This document shows, piece by piece, positions 48,301-60,300 of a stretch of DNA of 64,000 nt. This stretch comes from Chrysogorgia sp. JL179-B06 (taxonomy: Eukaryota > Cnidaria > Anthozoa > Scleralcyonacea > Chrysogorgiidae). The translations under genes and the position numbers were made by a program. The stretch lies in contig JAYKKM010000047.1 of the NCBI GenBank assembly GCA_035772405.1, positions 531,501 through 595,500 on the forward strand, in the 5' to 3' direction. Under the pieces are notes generated by a model. It had not been told where the DNA came from. It saw only the letters and a program-made list of their open reading frames with translations, and did no database searches. Position 1 is the stretch's first letter. Each line of letters starts with the position of its first letter.

Positions 48301-51300
48301 CGTGGACTATGGTTGGAGGAGTACGAATATCGAAGAATCGCTGAACCAACGACCAAGTGTGTTAATGAGGTGATGCGGGAAGCCATCCAAGACGAGAAAA
48401 GTTACTTAACACCCCTCTGGGATAGAATGGACCGCGGTGATCAGCCCCGGAGGTGCAGATCACGCGAAAAGGATCTGGTGATGAGCACCGGGAGATGACG
48501 ATAACGCGAAAGGACGGCGACCAAGCAGATAGGCTGGTTAGACAGACCTGCAAGTACTATACAGCTTCGATGGAATGGGGCAGTCTTCGATGTCTTCAAG
48601 AAGAGCCGTGAGCGACCAGAGGCCTGGGGGCCATATTTGTGCGGGAGAAGTTACCAGATGCGACGAAGTTGTCCTAACAAGCGAACTCACTGAACCGAAA
48701 GTAACCAGAAAGCTGTACAGCAAACCGTCCGGAACCTCTCGTGGTCGAGCAGCGGTGTTCCTACACCCGAAAGCGAAATAAAGCGTCAGCCATGCTGGTT
48801 ACCCTACCGGGCATGTGAAGCGCGGCGAAAATAACATGGTGGAGACCAGCCATGCGGGTAAGACTTTACAGAAGGTGCATGAGCTCGGACGTCCGGAACG
48901 TACAGGGAATGAGGTGTCACACGTGAAGTGCAGCAGCAATTAGATCCCGGGATAACCTGAGACACATCAGGGGCATGGTAATGGCAATCTGAGACATATC
49001 AAGTGCCGCGGCACATGAAGTACTAACAATTAAAATAACACAAATTATGTTGTAGCATTTAGCAGTATGCCATGACGACAGGCGTATGCGGCAATTGGAA
49101 CCTGAAACACGCGAAGTGCAGCAGCAATTAGATCCCGGGATACATCCCAGCAATTGTAACCTGAGACACATCAGGGGCATAGGTAATGGTAATCTGAGAC
49201 ATATCAAGTGCCGCGGCACATGAAGTACTAACAATTAAAATAACACAAATTATGTTGTAGCATTTAGCAGTATGCCATGGACGAACGGGTAGACCCTACC
49301 TAGTAACATCTAGTATAGTTCTTTAAACTTACAATCACTTTCATCCGAACACACCTTCGTGGTCAAACCCGTCGAATTATGATGAGGAAGTTCCACGCCA
49401 TGCATGCAAGTATGCGATTTCCCCACTATTATCAGGTGCTGTCATTGCAGGGTTCACCACCAGGCGATGCGAATTTGGTGTGTTCTATAAAGCTGAATTG
49501 TTAGTGTTTTTTGTGCGCTGATCCCATCGCAAGGGAAGTGCTGCCTCAAAACCATCGGAAGCCTAATTTTTTGATAATATTTCTAAAATGAACCCTGGCA
49601 TTGTCATTGATTATATAAATTGTAACAGACATACTGTAGTATGTACACATTGTTTTCAATTTTTTTAATTATATTGAAATACAGCAGCCTTAAATTACAA
49701 ATAACTATCACTTATCTGAATATAATTGGCAAGGATTTTGACTGCATACAGTATACATACATTATGACTATGATAGATAGCATTCATGGGGCTGTGCCCA
49801 GCGTAAACAGTAATACATTACACAATGAAAGAATAGAAAAAGCGAAAATCCTGGGAGGGAAGACGCCCAAGATTGTCTATAATAACTCGCACACAAGGCA
49901 TAACCGTGGAACAACCATGCAGGGGATGAGGGGGTGTGTGAGCAGAAAGAAAACCCTAGAACCCGGGGCCCACTAACCGATGAGACAACAACCAACAATA
50001 CGAGCTAAGGAAAAAAACAAGCGATCTACATCAGGAAAATATTTAACAGTTCGAAGTTATAGTAAGGAGTGCGGAGAACATCCTACGCAAAACAACCAAC
50101 AAGCTGCCAGTGCCAGGTGAGATGAATGGCGCGGGCACTTATAGATAAGCGGCAAATTGGCAGCGAGCACCAAGCAGTGTACGAACAAACCAAGTTCTTC
50201 TTGAAATAACTATCCTGCAGAGAGCAACGGACAAGCAATACAAGCAATAAATTTAACCAGATATAGGTACAAGCTGGCTTAGTACAGACTTAGTACTTAG
50301 GCAATAAAGCAGCGTAAATGGCGCATCGCAGCACAACCGATAAGAGCACACGGTTTACAACAGAATAACCCTGATTGATAAGGTACAAACTACAAGACTT
50401 GCTGATGCGGGTCTAAATTAAAGAGGTTAAGCTTGAAAACCATTTGGGCGAATAACATCGCAAGCATTTCGGCCAAGTGGACCACGACCAACCAACGAAC
50501 GGGACTTTTCTCGACTCAATTAGGCAGGGTTTCGCAATTTATCTGTACCGAATAAGTCGTGGAAGGCTTTGCAGAAGCATCTAACGCTTGTAGGCTTGGA
50601 CAGAAACCGTTTGAACACAGGAAACAGTGTATAACTTCGAGCAGCGAAGTCAACGATGTATCGTGTACGACGAACAGCAGACGAGTAAGCCCTGAAGTGG
50701 AGAACCGTCAGATGCCACGAGCTTTGCATTGACGTAAGGCATTCAGTGCACGTAGATATATAGGGCCCTAAGGGACCCCAAGACCGGCAGCACACTTACT
50801 TTGCATGATATTAATTATTTTTATTTCATAAATGATAAATCCATCTTTCACTCCTGTGTTTCTTGGGACTGTCTTAAATATCGCAAGTAGTGTAGTCAAA
50901 TATTAACTTTCATTTTAATAATTTTTACAACTAAATTATAGACACATCCCTCAGGCATCAGCATCGATGAAAGAAGGCAAATGGGATAGGAAGAAGGTAT
51001 TGGTGAATAAATTTCACTGTTTTAATTTTAAATTAACAGTAATTTTATATTCATTTAAAATGAACAATTAATTTTTATAATGCTTAGTTCATGGGAAATG
51101 AATTGTTTGGCAAAACCTTGGGCATTGTTGGTCTTGGAAGAATTGGCTTAGAAGTAGCAAGCAGAATGCAAGCGTTTGGTATGAAGGTGAGTCAATCAAT
51201 ATTATAATGATACAGGTCAGGAATGTCACTACAGCAATCGCAAATAATTAAATAAATCATTTGTATTCCACATGGTAGTCTGTAGGAAATTCAAGTAACA

Positions 51301-54300
51301 TTTATTTTACCAATCATATCTGCAATGCATGCTCAAAAGTCTTAACAAAATGGCTGGCGTCAGGATTAGTAAAACACAGAGAAAAGTACAGAAGTTTAAG
51401 TTGATCATCTACTGTAGGTTAATTAATTGTTGTAGTCTTGAGAAGAACTGTGATAAACGGTGATCATCTTTAGAGTCAATATTCACCAATATATGCCACG
51501 GGCATGTATCTCACGCTTTCTGGGGCCCCTTATTGTCAGCCTTTAAATATTACATAAAAAACTATAAAAAGTTGGTGTACTGCCAAAATAGTGTGTCTAT
51601 AAGGACATTTCCAGCAAAGGCCCTCCGTCAGATCAGAGTGAAACATAATGTGAATTATAAAATAACAAATTAAATACATACGCGCTGATTGGCTGAAAGA
51701 CGTGTTTCTATAACTCGATGGAAAACATGGATTTTTCCCGCCATTTTTATAAAATGTACTGTAAGACGAACCTTTGCTGACAAACAGCTAAAATGTCGAT
51801 AAATATGTTATGTGACAACGAGAAGATTGGATGCTTTTCTTCACAGTTAAGAGCGTTTATGTTCATTTGAGCATCGGATGACGTTGTCTAGCGTGAGTAA
51901 GGAGAATGTATATTTTCATCATTTTAATAAAAGAGTCTTATTACTTATTTCCTCAGTGTTATTTTATAAAAGAAATAGAAAACATCTTTCCGTGTTTACA
52001 TACAGTTATAGAAACACTCGTAAAAGTTTGGGAGAACTCGAAATAGCGTGGAAACACTCGCCCTGCGGGCTCGTGTTCCCACTAACTTCTCGTTCTCCCA
52101 AACTTCCACTTGTGTTTCTATAACTGTATGTAAACACAGAAAATGTTTTCTATTTCTTAAATAAAAACCAGGTGCATCTACCCGATCAACTATCAAACTT
52201 TTATAATTATGCTTTTTATTAAAACAAATTTTGCTATAAAAGTTTGATGTTACGTATAAAAATCATTGATATTATGTAACATGCTAGGTTGGGTATAATG
52301 ACGTAATGGTTTGGTGTAAGAGTAAGCCATTTGATTGGCTAACCCTAATTAACCTTAATCGAAGTTACTGTAGGGTTATGAAACTCTAGGAGGGGGTTAG
52401 GATTAGGTTTAGGATCAGCAGTTAGGGTTAGAGTTAATCAGTCAAGATCTCACCTATATACAGATCTCAAAAAACTGTTTCCCTTTTTGTATCTACAGTA
52501 GTGTATTTTCCCGTTTTTTAGACTTTGGGCTATGATCCGCTTGTATCTCCAGAAAAAGCAGCTGAATCTAATATTGAATGGCTAGAACTTGAGAAACTAT
52601 GGCCTCTTGTTGATTACATTACTGTGCATACTCCACTTATCCCACAGACCAAAGGTAATTGTTGCGTTACAACAGATTAACTGCCATGAAATCAGCTGGT
52701 CGATTCTTAAGCCTGGTTTCCATTTGGTCGCCACGATCGCCACGGTGTCATCGTGGTCAATGTAATAGAGTGTCGATCTATCTTGTCTTTTGTCTGCTGT
52801 ATACAAAGTAGTCTTTATTGATTGCAGAGATAGATGAACACTATATTACATCGACCACTATGACACCGTTGTGATTATGGCGACCAAATGGGAACCAGGC
52901 TTTAGAGAGTCGTCACTTGTTTCTCAATATTCTCAAAAAAATTCAAATAAAGTTTTGTGTGAGTAAATACTGTATATGGCAAGTCACATATTGAACATAA
53001 TTTGCCTAAGATTTTTGTCTATGGCAACACCTTGATAAAAATACTGTCGGCACGTACAGTACAAACCAAAATCTCAGTGTGTTCTTGTAATGTTGACTAT
53101 TTATGTTACTGTAGTTTCAGGTACGTCCGTAACGTCTTTCATATTTTATTCTGGCCAGACTATTGTATTCACCTATCTTAAGCCTCTTCAGGCTTATAGC
53201 CAGGATTCTGAAATAGGGCGTCCAATTTTGGAACATATAGGAAAAAGGACGACACACTTCTAGGAGGGTCTAAACGGCATTAGTTCAAGATCGAGTCGGT
53301 TTTCTTTGATGTACCGCGGGCTTTATCTAGCATAAAGACCATGAATACTAATTAGATAAGAAATGAAGGAAAAAACTAGGGAAATCTTTGTCCAAGGTGG
53401 ATAAAATGGACAAAACTTTGTTGGAAAACCCCCTCAATCATGAACTAAATCAGTTAGATCCCTCGAATGTCGGGCTTTATGCTATATAAAGCCCTCGGAC
53501 GCTGCGCGTCCTCCGGGATCTAACTCTTACTTTTCTGCATTTTGAGGGATATAACGGTCTTAAATCAAAATTTTAAAAAGTGTATCATCATTTTAAATAC
53601 ATATTTTGGTCGAAATATGATTATATTATCTCATGTATAATGAAGCAGTAAAAGGAGTCATATTTCCGTAAGACGCAGTGTAGATTATATTCATATATTT
53701 TCTCAGTTCAACTTACATCTTTAGGAGAATAAACTCATAATCTGTGCAGTGGATTATTAATTAGAAGTACTTCATGTCAGCATTCAGCATATGTGTAGCG
53801 TACTAAAGATCGTCAGATCCATTCAAGATTTTTCGAACATCCCTGGCTTCGCGAGTTCGTGCCGGCGCTGCTGCCATGTTTCTTCATTCAACTAGGACAT
53901 TTGCACTCAACTAGGTAAACCGTGAAATTGGTCAAAATGTCACACGTATGATAATATTGAAAATTAAAACTATTTCTTTTCAAATATATTTATATATTTT
54001 AGGCAAATCATTGGAATAATTTCCTTTCTCCCCAAACTTTTGGGCGCCCAAAGGCGTCCACTTTTTGTTGTAGGGCGTCCCAGGACGCCCTTCTGGCTAT
54101 AAGCCTGAGCCTCTTATCCAGTCATCGCAAGAACTTGTTAACAACTCGCTGTGAGTGGGTCGGCATTAGATCCCATCCGTCTCAGCTACAAATTAAAGAG
54201 AGGCCTAAAACAAGCTTCGCTCTCAGGCTTCTTGATTTTGGAGCTTAGGTGGATGGCATCTTGACCTGCATGTGATGACTGGATAAGAGGCTTAAGTTAC

Positions 54301-57300
54301 TGTACTTCACTTCCCTAACGTTTTTTACGTTTATATGCGTCCTTAGAAGTATTTTGACAGATATAGTACCGATACTCAATACTCTTTCTCGGAAATATCT
54401 TTGGAATTGGACCTCGGCCCGGCGTCGACCGCGTAACCTTCTAATTGATCAACCAAGTCACATTTAGAGAGAAATGGTTCATAACGTTGATTCAAAAACC
54501 ACACTCGGTCATACAGTACGTAAAAACAATACCATAAAAATGCCATAAAGGCTTGGGCCCCAAAAGGTGTATTTTTCTGACGATGATGATGGTGATAATG
54601 ATAATCATAATACATTAAGTATGCTTGTAGCATCATGGGCAATGGGGTAGGACCAGCTAGGCTGTAGCCTCCACGAGTCTTGGCCAGAGTAACCGCAGTG
54701 TAGCCATCTACACATGTATGGGTTAAATACATCCAATCTAAGGAGTCAACCGTGCTGATGGATGGATTAGCTGATGGATTAAGACAGTCAAGAACGTTTC
54801 TTGTTCGGAAGTGGCGACCTTGGACAGTACAAGCCTTGTCCTCCATGGCAGGCAATGGATGATGGACTCATTTCCTGCTCATAGAAAGCGTCAATGAATG
54901 ATTAGTGAAACAATAAATCTAGAAAACAGCGTGAATGGGACCCAAAGCAACAGTGAAGGTTCTTTTCTGGGAGACAGCAGCCAGCACCGGGTCGTAACTC
55001 GTAATCTAAATATTGCTAGGCGATGATGGGGATGCAAGGTAAATAACGTACAGTAGTTATGAAGTGTTACTTCAGAAGTTTGGCACCTGTGAGGAGAGGC
55101 TATAGGAAACGGATGCTTACTTTTGGGAGCAGTTGGGTGAATTTGAGGTAACTGAACAGCGGTTACAGTAGTTGATCAGGCAAGATAAATTCGTGTTAAT
55201 GGATGGTTGTTATAGTTAGGCGAAATTAAGAGGAACATTGAAGAGCCTATTGCTGCACGAGAAGGGCACGGTGCTGAGACAGATCTGAAAGGTGAAAGGG
55301 AAATTCCCATGCATTGGGTGAATCGGAAGAGAACTACCAACATTGTAGAGGCTCATGATCAACACTTTACGGAAGTGGAAAATTTTATGGTGAGAAGATT
55401 GGAAGAAATTATGAGAGAATCAGAAAGAAAAAGAATACCAGCTTTGAGTGGCGTGTCAAGTTACAAGCTGATGAAAAAGGTGAGAAAGTGTTCAGGCTAT
55501 AATTGGAAAGATAAGAACGAGTGACATCACAGAGAGTAGTAATTTAGTGTATGCAGCACCAGGAGTAAAAATTGGTGAAAAGTTGGATAGAAAATAACCC
55601 ATGTGGAAAAGGAGACTTGAGGGAAGATCCGAGACCTGAGAAAAGACCGCAGCCGAGTGCAGAGACTTGCGGCAGGAAGACCCTTAATAAAGGACATTGG
55701 CAACAAAAAAGTACTTTTAGATCAAAGTATCTGACCTAAATAACCAGAATATCGTAGTTTGAGGTTGTAAAAATGCTAGTAAAGCGTATTAAAGGTGAAT
55801 TAGGGTTCTCTGTCACATGACCTGTGACGTCAGGTAAAGCGATCCACCCCTTGGCGGAAATGCAAAGAAATTAAGCTTCTTCTCGACGTTATTTTGGTAA
55901 TCGCTATTACAACATAAATTGGTCAATACCAATGGCCCCACGATAGGTACCACAAAAGTACGAAATACAAGACTTCCCAGCACATGACGTCACGATCATA
56001 TTCAAAATGGCGGCGTTTTTACATGGTTTATTCAACTTTTAAAATGTGTTGCGAGTATTTTCATAGCTACAAACTACAATATTCCGAGTATAGCTAAGTC
56101 GTATATTATTATTATTATTATTATTAGGTCGGCCTCAGCCGGGCTATTGTGTACATCATACATCGTGCTAACTCGTTTGTGTCCTCCACTCCAGTATCTA
56201 TTTTCAGTATGTTCACGTATGTTCTCTGTCTCCCACGTTTTCGATGTCCTTGATTTCGTTCCCATAGTATTAGACCACTGGCTGATAACTGTGGGTGTCG
56301 ATAACAGTGCCCAGCTAGTCGCATCCTCCTATATGCAACCTTGTCCCCAATCCTTGGAAGCTCTCCATACAGTTAAACATTTGTCATATGCTGTTTCCAG
56401 CTGATTCCCAGAACTGTTCGAAGCATGCGCGTATAACAGCCATTAAGAGACTTTTCTAATTCCCGGGATAGAGTCCAAGCTTCACGCCCATAAAGAAGCA
56501 CCGATTCCACAGTAGCGGTGAGTCATATAGTTAAAGTCATAAAGTCGTATAAAGTCGTATACTGTAGTTCAATATAAAAAGTACTTATTTTTTGTTGCCA
56601 ATGTCCTTTAAAAACAATGTTACGAATACCTTAAAAAGAAAATACTGGTTGAACCAGAAAAGCTTTGCAATGAGATAAAGCAAATAGTCACTGCTAAGGC
56701 AAATATCAAGAGATATGACAGCATGATACAACGGTACAAACAGAATAGACTTTTCCACGATAACCAAGGAAAATTATATGAAGAGATGGAAAGAGGAGAC
56801 GTGGAACAAAGTGTACACCAGATCCTGAAGAGTCTAAAACATTTTAGAGTGGTATTGGAGCAATTCAGCAGAGCATAGAAAAGACGCGGAGTGATTGGAA
56901 GATGAAGTTGAAGCAGGAAAACAAAGAGATATGGTTATAAATGTTGAGAAACTGAGAAAAATCCTGAGGAAGATACCTAATTGGAAAGCTCCTTGTGCCG
57001 ATATAGTACAAGGTTTTTGGCTGAAGAACTTACATGAAAGGTACTGTAGATCAGTTGACCAGAATCAGGACTAAGTGTAGAATTGTGCTGTTTGTGAAAC
57101 ATGAAACGAAAGGGAATACAGTAAGTAATTATAGACCAATAACTTGCCTCCCACTTATGTGGAAATTATTGACAGGAATAATATCTAAAGATACTTATGG
57201 GTTTCTGAAGGCAATCCACTACCAGAGGAACAGAAGGGATGTATGAACAGGTCGACCAGAAGAACTAATTGGTTCAGAAGAACTAATGTTATGGTATGGA

Positions 57301-60300
57301 TCGACTACAGAAAGGCATTTGATATGGTTCCCCATTCGTTGTTCCCCAAGATTACAGATAATATTAAGAAGTAAGTCGAATCTACATTTACCCCATGTGA
57401 AAACAAACTGGGGTAAAAGCTTTCTGTCTTATCCCCTCTGTTATTTGTCATCGCATTGATTCTATTGAGCTTGGCACTATCCGAAGGTGACTCTTCGGGT
57501 ATGAATTTAACGCTATCAAATCCGAGAGAGGACTGGATTATCTGGTTTACACTGTGAGAGTGGTATGGATTATGGTGTATAAATGTGCAAAACTGATGAC
57601 GAGAAGGGGGAAGATGAAAGAGACTGAAGAAATCAAGTTGCCTGATGGTAATCAAATTAAGACGTTAAAGGAGGGAAAGAACTACAAGTATCTAGGAATG
57701 TTTGAAACTGACAAGATCATACGTATAAAGAAATGAAGATACACCTCTGTAAGTCGAGTTCTTTCGAAGAGAGAGAAAGCTGTTGAAATGGAAAGTGTTG
57801 AAATGGAAAGCACCAATGAAAAAGAAAACTTAAACAACATTACTATTCCTCGTAAATATAATCTGCTTATATAGACTGGATTGAATGACTTTATTCTTAT
57901 AACTTTACTACTTGTAAATTCCCCTAATATATTTATAGATTTTCTTAGCCTATTCTAGTACAGGACAAACGTTAATAGCAGCATTCATTTGTTGAAGTTT
58001 CTATCCTGTAGATAAATATTCATTAAACAAACAAACAAATTTAAGAGAACGAAGTTGGAAGAGAAATCCAAAGAGCTGCTAGGAAAAGCACTGCATGGGC
58101 AGTTCCTTGGGCAAACGGAAGATGTAACAAGTGATAAAAGTTTGGCGTGGTTACCAAAGTGATATTTGAAAACGAAACAGAAGGCTTGAATATGGCTAGA
58201 GCCAGTCACTAAGAACAAATGTTGTGAAAGCTAAAATAGACAAGTCGCAGGACTATTCACTCTGTCATATGTTCCGGTAGAAGGATGAGACAGTTAATCA
58301 TTAGTTAAGTGAATGTACTAAACTGGCCCAGAAAGAATATAAGCGGAGACATGATGGTTTAGCAAAGGCTCTGCATTGGGATTTATGTATAGGCAATATT
58401 GTTTTAAATATAGCGCCAAGTGGTATGAGCATATCCCTGAGGGAGTTATGGAAAATTAAGGTTATACACATTACTATGGAATTTCCGTATACAGACAGAC
58501 AACTAGAGTATATAATCGCCCCAATATCGTAGCTGTGGACAGGAAGAATAAAGCTTGCCAAATCATATGTTAAAGGAGGATGAAAAACCCGAAAAATACG
58601 CTGACCTGGCCATTGAGATCAAAGTATTGTGGAAGATAAAAAAGGTTAAAGTACCTGTTGTTCCAGTTGTAATGGTGCGCTGGGAACTATTCCCCGGAAT
58701 GATTTCGAACTGAAGTAATTACAGAAGACAGTACTACTCGCAAGAATCCTTCAAAGAGTCCTAGGAATCCGAGGTGGCTTGTTGTCACCTGATAACGGGA
58801 CTATAATTGCCAGGAACTTACATTATCTTTGTGAAACATGAATTTATAATAATAATAATAATAATAATACTGATTATGATGATGATGGTCGTACCCAGGG
58901 TCTTACCTCCGCTACCCTTGGAAATGTGAATTTGATTAAGACGTTCTAGTTTTCATTTCCTTTTAAAATGCTTCGTAGCAATCCTAGTATATCACCAACC
59001 TTCGTCCTCCAATGAGGTTAAACAAGTTCTTCTGTATGTTCTACATATCATTCGAATATTTAATTACATAAAATCTCTCAATTTTAAACCCCTCGGGATA
59101 AACGGGCATACATATTTTGGCAATACATGCATCGAGCACTCCTTAATTTGAGGGAAAAGAAGCCATTAATGACATAAATTCTTAGCCACTTATTTTCTGA
59201 TTTTTTTAGGTTTATTAAATGACAAAAGTTTTGGAATGTGCAAGAAAGGTGTTCGAGTGGTTAATTGTGCTCGTGGAGGAATAATAGATGAAGAAGCTCT
59301 CTTGCGAGCTCTAGAGAGTGGTCAATGTGCAGGCGCTGCTTTAGATGTCTTTGTTAATGAACCACCTACAGGTAAATTATTTCATTCGACGAAGGTGAAC
59401 GCTATCCTAATGGCGTCCGTTGTAATCGAGATTTTTTGTTGTACAGTATGTTTGTATCGACAACTGTAAAGACAACTGTAAGACAACTGTAAAGACGAAA
59501 GCCAACTTTCGGTTTCAGACGTGGGCTGGTAACTAGACGTGGTCTTCGTGGTTTGATTTTTTGTCAAAGATTTGATTGTTATAGATGCACAATAAAATGC
59601 ATTGTCATTATTCGTAAAATAGTTATATTCGTACTGTATATAATGGCAATTAAATCTTTCAAAATGGTCAGTCAAAATGGGTGGTACAAGACTGATGAAG
59701 TATTGAATCGAAAAACACGGCACACGCTAACGCAAGATTAAAGAATAAATAAAAATCGACAAGCTCCAGGCACATGATATCCATTCACATGCCAAGTTTG
59801 ATTTGATTTCATAAAAAACTCTGCGATTGGTGGCATTTTGAATTTTCATGATGACTTGTCCTGGAAATTTGAAAGCATTGGTAAAAGCCGCTTTATTGGG
59901 CTTTTAGAAAAGGTATAGCTTTCGCGACAGTAATGGTTATTTCCAGAGATATCAATAAAACAAAGTGATACTGTAGTTCGATTTTGGATGATTTTCAGCC
60001 GGACAGGAAAGAGTTAAATAAGAAAGCTCTCCATATACGAATTCTGAGCTTCAGCTCTTATATTTATTATATGTTCCATATTTGTTGAACTCCATTCATT
60101 TCATTAATATGTTTTAAGGATTTATGGTGAAGGAAAATTTCGAGTGTCCAGTTGCGAAAAATGCAACTTCAAGGCCTTCCGGCTGGAATTGAACCCGCGA
60201 CCCTGCGATGCTAGTGTAGTGCTCTGACCACTGAGCTACGGAGACCGTTGCCGAGAGCCTAGTCACGAGTTCTGTATGCTTTGAACGTACTTATAATCGA

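Larger units (their letters stand above)
54860..58870 (+). mobile_element. RLE-type non-LTR retrotransposon (R2/R4-like), degenerate
   Basis: In order: an N-terminal conserved segment ([13 protein letters not shown], near 55437); a basic stretch resembling WKRRLEG (55601-55625); [16 protein letters not shown] (56670-56720); reverse transcriptase fragments [15 protein letters not shown] (57128-57175) and [14 protein letters not shown] (57298-57340); [20 protein letters not shown] (57636-57692); a Cys/His region with KDETVNH (about 58284-58305) and [13 protein letters not shown]; and an endonuclease-like RPNIVAVD (58516-58540). It ends in (TAA)n at 58852-58868. RT followed by a restriction-like endonuclease points to an R2/R4-type LINE. 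Many stops and frame changes; dead. Confidence 0.72.

Noticed and set aside
54376..54580. Left part of the 160-codon minus frame as a host gene exon
   Set aside because: It reads through a simple-repeat LINE tail and has no recognisable motif beyond it.
60175..60246. Functional tRNA-Ala gene on the minus strand
   Set aside because: A and B boxes are good, but the acceptor stem does not pair and the anticodon stem has mismatches; better explained as a SINE head.
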